A stretch of DNA of 20,383 bases from Spirochaetota bacterium (GTDB lineage: Bacteria; Spirochaetota; Spirochaetia; B11-G9). Made by a program: the position numbers and the translations under genes. The stretch spans positions 1-20,383 of the forward strand of contig QNBL01000009.1 of the NCBI GenBank assembly GCA_003641695.1, read 5' to 3'. This document shows, piece by piece, positions 1 through 5,789 of this stretch (its first letter is position 1; each line of letters begins with the position of its first letter). Under the pieces are notes generated by a model. The model was not told where the DNA came from. It was given only the letters and a program-made list of their open reading frames with translations, and did no database searches.

Positions 1-2
1 AT

Positions 3-959
3 AACCCCTGCAGCGAACCATTGGCCGGATTCAAGGAAGTACAGCCTGTTGTTTTTTCGTCGATATATCCCGTAGATTCCGAGGATTACGAGGAGCTGCA
101 TACTTCAATAGACAGACTGAAACTGAACGATGCCTCTTTAGTATACGAAAAGGATTCCTCCGCCGCCCTGGGCTTCGGTTTCAGATGCGGTTTTCTCGGC
201 CTGCTTCATCTGGAAGTTGTACAGGAGCGGCTGGAAAGGGAGTTCGGTCTTTCCATAGTCTTTACTTCCCCTTCAGTTCAGTATCATCTGTTCCTGAAAA
301 ATGGAGAGGATCATTTTATAGATAATCCTTTGGAGTTTCCTGATCCCATGCAGATAGAATATGTTGAGGAGCCCTATATAAAGGCAACCCTTATAACCCC
401 TGCAGAGTTTGTCGGGGGTATTATAAAGCTGTGCCTTGAAAAAAGGGGTGTTCAGGAGTCAATGCGCTATCTTGACGAAAAGAGAGTGGAAATGGTATAC
501 GATATGCCCCTTGCAGAAGTTATTTTTGATTTTTACGATAGACTTAAATCAATCAGCCGGGGGTATGCATCCTTTGATTACGAGATAGCAGACTTTAGAA
601 GAACAGATCTTGTCAGGCTTGATATTATGGTTAATGGACAGGTGGTGGATGCTTTATCCCAACTTGTCTTTAGGGAGAACGCAGTACCAAGAGCCAGGGT
701 AGTCTGTAAAAAACTCAGGGAGGAGATCCCCCGGCAACAATTCAAGATACCTATTCAGGGTGCGATTGGAAGCACAATAATTGCCAGAGAGACAATATCC
801 GCCTTACGCAAGGATGTTACCGCCAAGTGTTACGGCGGCGATATATCCCGGAAGAGAAAACTCCTCGAGAAACAGAAAGAGGGAAAGAAGCGGATGAAGA
901 TGGTGGGGAACGTCGAAGTGCCCCAGTCAGCTTTTCTTTCTGTCCTCAAGAGTGATTGA
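3..959 (+). CDS. lepA: Elongation factor 4 (LepA), C-terminal part, 5' end outside window
   Basis: This is the 3' half of lepA, the ribosome-associated translational GTPase (EF4) that remodels or back-translocates stalled ribosomes in the cytoplasm. The reading frame is open from the window edge, so the gene starts upstream; the GTPase and domain II portions are missing. The 319 visible codons match LepA domains III, V and the LepA-specific C-terminal domain. Landmarks are GFKEVQPVVFSS near the edge, LGFGFRCGFLGLLHLEVVQE, RLKSISRGYASFDYE, IPRQQFKIPIQGAIGSTIIA, and the hallmark tail AKCYGGDISRKRKLLEKQKE followed by GKKRMKMVGNVEVPQSAFL. A full LepA is about 600 residues, so roughly half is present. 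Its last 33 bases overlap the end of the convergent DUF115 gene on the other strand. Identification is secure; nothing in the visible part looks damaged. Confidence 0.97.
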   Translation, partial: NPCSEPLAGFKEVQPVVFSSIYPVDSEDYEELHTSIDRLKLNDASLVYEKDSSAALGFGFRCGFLGLLHLEVVQERLEREFGLSIVFTSPSVQYHLFLKNGEDHFIDNPLEFPDPMQIEYVEEPYIKATLITPAEFVGGIIKLCLEKRGVQESMRYLDEKRVEMVYDMPLAEVIFDFYDRLKSISRGYASFDYEIADFRRTDLVRLDIMVNGQVVDALSQLVFRENAVPRARVVCKKLREEIPRQQFKIPIQGAIGSTIIARETISALRKDVTAKCYGGDISRKRKLLEKQKEGKKRMKMVGNVEVPQSAFLSVLKSD

Positions 960-2582
960 CAGGGATTTCGAGAGGATACCACTGAAATATTCAGCGGATA
1001 AAAGCACTCGTTTTATGTAATCAGGAGCAGCTTCATCCTTGGGTGGAAAGTCGGGGAAGTGTTTGAACAGGTAATCCATGGAAGTGAGGAGCTCTTTGAC
1101 GACATTACTGGTGGAAGTTTCTCCTGTCAAAAAATGGTACAGTTCTGAATGCAGATCCTTGATCTTTTTAAGTTCTTCTTCAAGAAATGAAATGTTTTTT
1201 AATCTCCCGGTTTCGGAAAGAGCTCTTATCCTCTCTGATTCTTTCTCGGCAGCAGGAATACTGCTGTCCCCGATAACTGCCTCATCTATTTCACTCATAA
1301 TCTTTCCTGCAGATCTAAGCCCCACAGTGCCTAAATCGTACAGTCTTTTCTCCTTTCCAAAATATTCATTCATGAGTTTTGCGTATGAATAAAGAATTGT
1401 GTTTGTCACTCTTTCCTTTCCTGTTTTATCTTCCACTTTGATAAAAGGACGATTAAAGAAACCTCCGATGTTTTCGACCGGGAGAAGACGGGTCGTGTCA
1501 AAAAGAATAGAGGAGTGAAAGGGGGTTCCCCTGGCATGAGACTTCCCCAGAAGGTATGAAAAATCAAGTCCTGTATGAATAACCGGTCCGTCACTCATCA
1601 TAAGGGCAATGTAGACGGCTGTTATTCCAACTGAGCCAAGAGGAGGAAGAATTGTAAGATTCTCGAAGCGGTTTCTGATCCGCGAAATCAGGGTATTGTC
1701 ACTGAAAACAGAAAGGAAGGGATAAAGCGGACCCTTGAAGTTTCTGACTATGGAGGGATAACAGGTCAAATCGAAGAACAGCGGGATGGAACTCTTTTTG
1801 ATACCGATAAAATCAAAGAGGTTGTAAACTTGAGCATCAACAGCAACTATGTAATCAGGAGTAATTCCACTATGTATAAGGGCTGAAACTGCTGTGTCGA
1901 CAGCAACTATTACCAAGCCGTTCTGGTGTCTTTTTATCCGGGGTATCGACTCTTCCAGGGACTCTCCGGCTCCTGCGACAAGGACAGGGCGGGAGTTCTC
2001 TATTCCGGCAAAGTCCCATTTAATTATCCTGTTCTGATGTTCGGCTAAAGAAGCCAGATTTAAAAAAATATTCCTGATCCAGAGCGGCGACAGGTGAATC
2101 TCAGTCATCCTGTTTTGCCAGAACTCCTTGACAGCTGCTTCAAGGACCTTGAGGATCCTTCGATACCCATCTTTATTCAGGAGATATCCCCCGGTAAGGG
2201 TTATTATGGATACCCTTCTGAAGTTGTGAATACCGGCTTTTCTGAGTTTCTGCAATGCTCCCGGGATGTCATTTATCAAATAGTGAAACCGGTTGTCATC
2301 CGGGATGGTTATTCCAGTTTTTTCGTAAAGTTTACACAATTGTCCTTCGGTTTCGAAAGCAAGAACAAGGCAATCTTCCGGAAGACTTTGCAGCAGGGTT
2401 TCGATCCCGTAGAAAAGCAGCGGAGAAGGAAGAAAAAGTACAGTCTTCGGCAGAATCGTCAAATGCCGGACTTTCCTTTCAGCGGAATCTACAGGTGTTT
2501 TTTTATTGTAAAGATATCTGCCCTGGTAAAAAACAGAAAACCCTCTGCCTGTGTCTACAAGAAGAGGGTTTTGAGGTATCAT
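927..2582 (-). CDS. DUF115 / MptE-like motility-associated (Maf-type) glycosyltransferase homolog, paralog 1
   Basis: This 551-residue protein belongs to the DUF115 family (6-hydroxymethylpterin diphosphokinase MptE-like), which includes the Maf flagellin glycosyltransferases. The nucleotide-binding-like loop GAGESLEES lies at residues 204-212, followed by an IVAVDTAVSALIHSGITPDY segment typical of the family. Other family marks are PLWIRNIFLNL just upstream (about 166-176) and HTGLDFSYLLGKSHARGT further on. The N-terminal part, with GRYLYNKKTPVDSAE, looks like the usual family N-terminus, which supports the chosen ATG. An AAGGCAG ribosome-binding site lies about 9-12 bases upstream. The gene begins 11 bases after the stop of the PpiD-like gene and is probably cotranscribed with it. 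A terminator-like hairpin lies within its first 19 codons. Membership in the family is clear; the sugar donor and acceptor cannot be read from sequence, so flagellin modification is inference. Confidence 0.8.
   Translation of the reverse strand: MIPQNPLLVDTGRGFSVFYQGRYLYNKKTPVDSAERKVRHLTILPKTVLFLPSPLLFYGIETLLQSLPEDCLVLAFETEGQLCKLYEKTGITIPDDNRFHYLINDIPGALQKLRKAGIHNFRRVSIITLTGGYLLNKDGYRRILKVLEAAVKEFWQNRMTEIHLSPLWIRNIFLNLASLAEHQNRIIKWDFAGIENSRPVLVAGAGESLEESIPRIKRHQNGLVIVAVDTAVSALIHSGITPDYIVAVDAQVYNLFDFIGIKKSSIPLFFDLTCYPSIVRNFKGPLYPFLSVFSDNTLISRIRNRFENLTILPPLGSVGITAVYIALMMSDGPVIHTGLDFSYLLGKSHARGTPFHSSILFDTTRLLPVENIGGFFNRPFIKVEDKTGKERVTNTILYSYAKLMNEYFGKEKRLYDLGTVGLRSAGKIMSEIDEAVIGDSSIPAAEKESERIRALSETGRLKNISFLEEELKKIKDLHSELYHFLTGETSTSNVVKELLTSMDYLFKHFPDFPPKDEAAPDYIKRVLLSAEYFSGILSKSLSITLEDRKKS
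2528..2572 (-). terminator. Terminator-like hairpin inside the first codons of the DUF115 gene
   Basis: A perfect 10-bp inverted repeat has arms AAAACCCTCT (2537-2546) and AGAGGGTTTT (2563-2572) around a 16-base loop. In the minus-strand transcript the second arm ends in four U, then CUG, then six U (complement of 2528-2533). This gives the A-tract, GC stem and U-tract pattern of an intrinsic terminator. It begins 21 bases after the ppiD-like stop codon, which is a usual terminator position, but it also lies within codons 4-19 of the next gene. The interrupted U-tract makes it a moderate candidate. It could be a read-through attenuator, or simply a by-product of the coding sequence. Confidence 0.45.
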
Positions 2583-2593
2583 ACCCTGCTGCC

Positions 2594-4096
2594 TTAGTTG
2601 GTTCTTAAAACTTTTTCTGAAAAGACTGGCAGGAAGTTATTCTTGAGTTTATCAGAACCCAGGAATTTCCTGTACAGTGATTCCTGCCTGAACTGATCAA
2701 CAAGATAGGCATAATATGCATCCAGATAGGCGAGTTCATCTTCACTAACACTTCGTTCGTCAAGTAACTGAGCAATAACTACTGAATTATTTAAAATCAA
2801 GGGCTCCGTTGTATCATCTTTCTTTAATGAAAAGAGAGCTTTCAGAGCTCTTTCATCGGTTGCGGCTGCGCTGAGTTCTTTGTCATCATCCAGAACTCTG
2901 ATATGCTTCATAAAATAGGTGTTTCCGTAGTTAATGGGGAAGTAGTCAGTTACATGATAGGTAAGGTTCATAACGTTTCCTGCAGTATCAAATCCTGAAG
3001 TGGAAGCTTCTTTTCTGAAAGCTTCGGCCTTCGATACAAAGTAATCTTCAACTTTACCCTTTTCGTTAGTAAGAAGATAATTTCTGATGTCAGCAATATC
3101 TTCTTCCGAAGTGAAGTCGGGATTGGTTTTTTCGTTGTTTACCCGGTAAATACTGTAGCCGTAGGGGGTCTTGATAAGAGAGCTTACTTCTCCGGATTTA
3201 AGGGTGAAAACAGTATCGAGATCTTTAGTGTCTGTAAAATCACCGGTAAGTGAGTGGTATCTGACCCATCCCATGTCTCCACCTTTGTCAGCATATATAT
3301 CTGTTGACTGATTCTGTGCTATTTCTTCAAAGCGGGCAGGGTTATCCTTGAGTTGTTTATAGAGAGCATCAGCTGTTTTCTTGTCATCCTTGAGTGAAAT
3401 ACGGCTAAGATTTGACTTTGCAAAAAGAGCTGAATTCTCCTTGCCGTAGGATACAACCTCCGAATCAGGATACGTGTCAAAGCTGAAGGCCACGTATTTA
3501 AAGCTTCGTTCAGGAGAAGACATGCCCTTTACAAAAGCTTTTTCCTTTTCAGATGAAAGTGTACTACTCACATCACTTAAGTACTGCTGCTGAGTAAGTT
3601 CTTCCCTGTATAGCTGCCGGGTTGCGTATTTCTCCGAATTAGGTGTAGAGTTATAGATTTCGGGGCTGAATTTCCCGTTGTCCATATATGGACCGTACTG
3701 GGTAAGAGCCTTGTCTACCCTGTGGTCAGATATATACAAACCGCTTTCCCGTGCATTATCAAGAATTGCCATATGGAAAACGGTACTGTCAAAGGCACCC
3801 TTCCAGATCTGATATGTCTGGTACTGGTAGTTCGAACTGTTGGTATCTGTATTTTGATACTTTTGAACAAAAGAATCCAGCTGGCGTGCAAAATAACTGT
3901 TCGGAGTATATTTAATATCCTTACCGGCAAACTGGCCGAAAACTACGTCCCGTCCACCGCTTAAAAGTCCTCTGAAAAAGGGTGCTCCTACAAAACTGAC
4001 AACAACCAGTACAAGGATTGCAATACTGAAACCCCACAGAAACGGATGTTTATGTTGTTTTTCTGCTACGATATTTTCTTTGTTTTTTGAAGGCAT
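2594..4096 (-). CDS. PpiD/SurA-like membrane-anchored peptidyl-prolyl isomerase
   Basis: This 500-residue protein has a short basic cytoplasmic N-terminus, one transmembrane anchor at about residues 18-40 (WGFSIAILVLVVVSFVGAPF), a SurA-N-like helical region at about 50-190 and a parvulin (PpiC-type rotamase) domain at about 225-320. The parvulin marks are ARFEEIAQNQS, GGDMGWV (272-278), VFTLKSGEVSSLI and PYGYSIYRV (311-319). This order fits PpiD/SurA foldases acting on the periplasmic face of the inner membrane, helping outer-membrane or periplasmic proteins fold. E. coli PpiD is about 620 residues, so this is a shorter relative. The ATG at 4096 is preceded by TGAGGA with good spacing and by a near-consensus sigma-70 promoter. 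The next gene downstream is a DUF115 protein starting 11 bases later. The exact subfamily (PpiD, SurA or PrsA-like) is uncertain; the rotamase domain is well supported. Confidence 0.85.
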   Translation of the reverse strand: MPSKNKENIVAEKQHKHPFLWGFSIAILVLVVVSFVGAPFFRGLLSGGRDVVFGQFAGKDIKYTPNSYFARQLDSFVQKYQNTDTNSSNYQYQTYQIWKGAFDSTVFHMAILDNARESGLYISDHRVDKALTQYGPYMDNGKFSPEIYNSTPNSEKYATRQLYREELTQQQYLSDVSSTLSSEKEKAFVKGMSSPERSFKYVAFSFDTYPDSEVVSYGKENSALFAKSNLSRISLKDDKKTADALYKQLKDNPARFEEIAQNQSTDIYADKGGDMGWVRYHSLTGDFTDTKDLDTVFTLKSGEVSSLIKTPYGYSIYRVNNEKTNPDFTSEEDIADIRNYLLTNEKGKVEDYFVSKAEAFRKEASTSGFDTAGNVMNLTYHVTDYFPINYGNTYFMKHIRVLDDDKELSAAATDERALKALFSLKKDDTTEPLILNNSVVIAQLLDERSVSEDELAYLDAYYAYLVDQFRQESLYRKFLGSDKLKNNFLPVFSEKVLRTN

Positions 4097-4131
4097 ATGT
4101 TCCTCATATTTCTAGTAAAATGGCGTTCCAA

Positions 4132-4160
4132 ACCATACCATGTGCTTTTAGATGTGTCAA
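4132..4160 (-). promoter_or_regulatory. Sigma-70 promoter for the ppiD-like/DUF115 operon
   Basis: On the minus strand a perfect -35 TTGACA (complement of 4155-4160) is followed by a 17-base spacer and the -10 box TATGGT (complement of 4132-4137). TG lies at the extended -10 position. Transcription would start near 4125 and give a leader of about 29 bases carrying an AGGA ribosome-binding site before the ATG at 4096. It is the strongest promoter-like match noticed in the window. Confidence 0.7.
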
Positions 4161-4167
4161 TTCTCTT

Positions 4168-4193
4168 AATAGTAATTGTATTTTCTTACTATT
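4168..4193. promoter_or_regulatory. Candidate operator: 8-bp perfect inverted repeat in divergent promoter region
   Basis: The arms AATAGTAA (4168-4175) and TTACTATT (4186-4193) are exact reverse complements separated by 10 bases. The repeat covers the predicted -35 of mcsA and part of its spacer, and lies just upstream of the ppiD-like -35. It therefore sits where a dimeric regulator could control both directions. It does not match the CIRCE element bound by HrcA or the direct-repeat operator of CtsR. It is AT-rich, so chance occurrence is possible. Confidence 0.45.
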
Positions 4194-4204
4194 GTTTGTA
4201 TATT
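4176..4204 (+). promoter_or_regulatory. Putative mcsA promoter giving a leaderless transcript
   Basis: A -35-like TTGTAT (4176-4181) is separated by exactly 17 bases from a -10-like TATATT (4199-4204). The mcsA ATG at 4211 follows after only six bases, where transcription would be expected to begin. No Shine-Dalgarno sequence is present in the bases before the ATG. The two facts agree with a leaderless mRNA. An alternative is an undetected upstream start. Confidence 0.5.
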
Positions 4205-4210
4205 GAAATT

Positions 4211-4726
4211 ATGTTATGTGATGTTTGCGGAAAAAGAGAGGCGGCGATACACATTCAGCAGATTATAGGAACGGAAGTGATTGATCTGCATTTGTGCCGT
4301 CAGTGTGCGAGGGATAAGAATATCCCGGAAACAGAGGGTTCGGTAAACAATTCAATTATTAATATGGTAAAGAATCTCCTGGATGGAACGCGTTTGACGC
4401 AATTTGTTGATCAGAAAAACACGTACTGCCCGACTTGCAACACAAAACTGCATGAAATCAGGGAAACGGGAAAAGCAGGCTGCCCTGACTGCTATAGAGA
4501 ATTCAGAACGGTAATCCGTGAAACTCTGGGAGCAGGAAACAATCCCCTTCTGCATAACGGGAATATCCCTTACAAGTTGAAGAGCTATAAAACAATTCTG
4601 GTTGACAGGGAAAGGCTGAAAAAAGAGCTGGAAGAGGCAGTGTTTAAAGAGGATTATGAAACTGCAGTAGTAATACGCGATAAACTGAAAGAGCTTGAGA
4701 TTGAGCTGGGACGGGGCAATGAGTAG
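4211..4726 (+). CDS. mcsA: McsA: zinc-binding, UVR-motif activator of McsB
   Basis: This 171-residue protein has the McsA architecture: two Cys-rich zinc sites and a C-terminal UvrB/UvrC (UVR) motif. The first site is C3/C6 with C29/C32 (MLCDVCG and HLCRQC); the second is C73/C76 with C91/C94 (YCPTC and GCPDC). The UVR helix with KEDYETAVVIRDKLKELE lies near the C-terminus. In Gram-positive bacteria McsA activates the arginine kinase McsB and works with ClpC. The ATG at 4211 was chosen because McsA proteins start directly at the first CxxC. An in-frame ATG at 4097 would add 38 hydrophobic residues encoded by the promoter region and overlap the ppiD control sequences. No ribosome-binding site precedes 4211. 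The end overlaps mcsB by 8 bases. Confidence 0.88.
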   Translation: MLCDVCGKREAAIHIQQIIGTEVIDLHLCRQCARDKNIPETEGSVNNSIINMVKNLLDGTRLTQFVDQKNTYCPTCNTKLHEIRETGKAGCPDCYREFRTVIRETLGAGNNPLLHNGNIPYKLKSYKTILVDRERLKKELEEAVFKEDYETAVVIRDKLKELEIELGRGNE

Positions 4727-5774
4727 TTTTTCGGGTTTTGAAACTGTTCCTCTGTGGTGCAGAAAGGAAGGGAAAGAACGTGATGTGGTTCTTTCCAGCA
4801 GGGTGAGGCTGTCCAGGAACCTGGCAGGATTTACTTTTCCTGAAAAACTGACTCTGAAGGAAGAGGAAGAGATAAAGAATGTTGTTCTTTCAGCAGTAGA
4901 AACAAGTAACCGGTACGGGGAAATGGAAGTTCTGTACATGAATGACGTTATACCCGTTGAGAGAATGATGCTCTTTGAAAAAAGGCTTATTTCCAGAGAT
5001 TTCTCTGAAGGCAGGAATAAAGCGGTTATTATACGGGGGGACAACAGTCTTTCCTGTATGGTGAATGAAACCGACCACCTTAAGATAGCAGCTTATACAG
5101 GAGGGCTTGATCTTAAAGAAGTCTTTAATGAAGCCCGGGAGTTTGATGTAACTCTGGAAAAAAATCTGGATTATGCAGTTTCACTGGAGTTTGGTTATCT
5201 CACCAGTCAGATAAAGAATGCAGGAACCGGTATGAAAGCTTCAGTAATGCTCCATCTGCCGTTTCTTGCAAGGACCGGGCTGCTGGATAGAGCAATAAAG
5301 TCTTCCCTGAGAGGAGAATTTTCAGTTAAAGGTTTTTTGAATGATGAGGAAAACTCTCTGGGGGATCTGTATCAGGTTTCAAATGAAGTTTCGATAGGGA
5401 TTAGCGAAGAGGCCTATCTGAAGAAACTGCAGACAGTAACCTCATCGCTCATGGGCTATGAACGGAGGGCACGGGACCAGTTCTACAAGAGTAAAAGCAT
5501 GGAACTGGAAGATATCTTTTACCGGGCTTATGGAATACTTAAAAACTGCAGACTTCTGTCAGTGAAGGAAGCGGTAAAGTATCTTATGGATTTTAGAATT
5601 GGAATAATAATGGGTTGGTCCGATGTCCCCCTGGAACGGATTGATTATCTGATAATCCTCGTACAAAAAGCGCATATCCAGTCTACTCTTGACTTTGATG
5701 AGGAATCCAATTCAAAAATTATTAATTATACCCGTTCAAAGCTTGTCAAGAGATATCTTGAGTTACTACAATAA
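4719..5774 (+). CDS. mcsB: McsB-family protein arginine kinase (guanido phosphotransferase) with altered active site
   Basis: This 351-residue protein aligns along its length with McsB, which phosphorylates protein arginines to mark them for ClpC-ClpP. Family marks are VVLSSRVRLSRN (23-34, ATP-phosphate arginines), ASVMLHLPFL (174-183), SLGDLYQVSNEVSIG and a C-terminal helical region. Several usual residues differ. The phosphagen-kinase NEEDH signature reads NETDH (116-120), so the second Glu, held to be the catalytic base, is Thr. The Arg after it is Lys (K122), and the Arg of the usual GLRASVMLHLP motif is Lys (K173). The loop from R198 to G215 is longer than usual, and the C-terminal RDxxRA phosphoarginine-pocket motif is not recognisable. 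The ATG at 4719 is preferred to an upstream TTG at 4695 because a GGGACGGGG ribosome-binding site lies just before it. Activity is doubtful; an adaptor or pseudokinase role is possible. Confidence 0.85.
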   Translation: MSSFSGFETVPLWCRKEGKERDVVLSSRVRLSRNLAGFTFPEKLTLKEEEEIKNVVLSAVETSNRYGEMEVLYMNDVIPVERMMLFEKRLISRDFSEGRNKAVIIRGDNSLSCMVNETDHLKIAAYTGGLDLKEVFNEAREFDVTLEKNLDYAVSLEFGYLTSQIKNAGTGMKASVMLHLPFLARTGLLDRAIKSSLRGEFSVKGFLNDEENSLGDLYQVSNEVSIGISEEAYLKKLQTVTSSLMGYERRARDQFYKSKSMELEDIFYRAYGILKNCRLLSVKEAVKYLMDFRIGIIMGWSDVPLERIDYLIILVQKAHIQSTLDFDEESNSKIINYTRSKLVKRYLELLQ

Positions 5775-5779
5775 GGGTA

Positions 5780-5785
5780 GGGGGA
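5780..5785 (+). promoter_or_regulatory. Strong ribosome-binding site of clpC
   Basis: AGGGGG lies a few bases before the clpC ATG at 5790, within the 15-base gap after mcsB. It is among the clearest Shine-Dalgarno sequences in the window and contrasts with the absence of one before mcsA. It fixes the clpC start. Confidence 0.7.
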
Positions 5786-5789
5786 TCAG

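Noticed and set aside
983..995. CTGAA/TTCAG inverted repeat after lepA as a terminator
   Set aside because: The stem is five base pairs with a three-base loop and no T-tract, and it lies inside the convergent DUF115 coding region.
2094..2608. Two plus-strand open frames of 117-167 codons
   Set aside because: Both are shadows of the DUF115 gene on the minus strand and are low in recognisable protein features.
4097..4210. A 38-residue hydrophobic N-terminal extension of McsA
   Set aside because: The extension is translated from the divergent promoter region and begins at the base next to the ppiD-like ATG. McsA proteins begin at the first CxxC, which starts at 4211.
4352..5044. A 230-codon minus-strand open frame across mcsA and mcsB
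   Set aside because: It overlaps two well-supported genes on the other strand and its translation shows no domain features.
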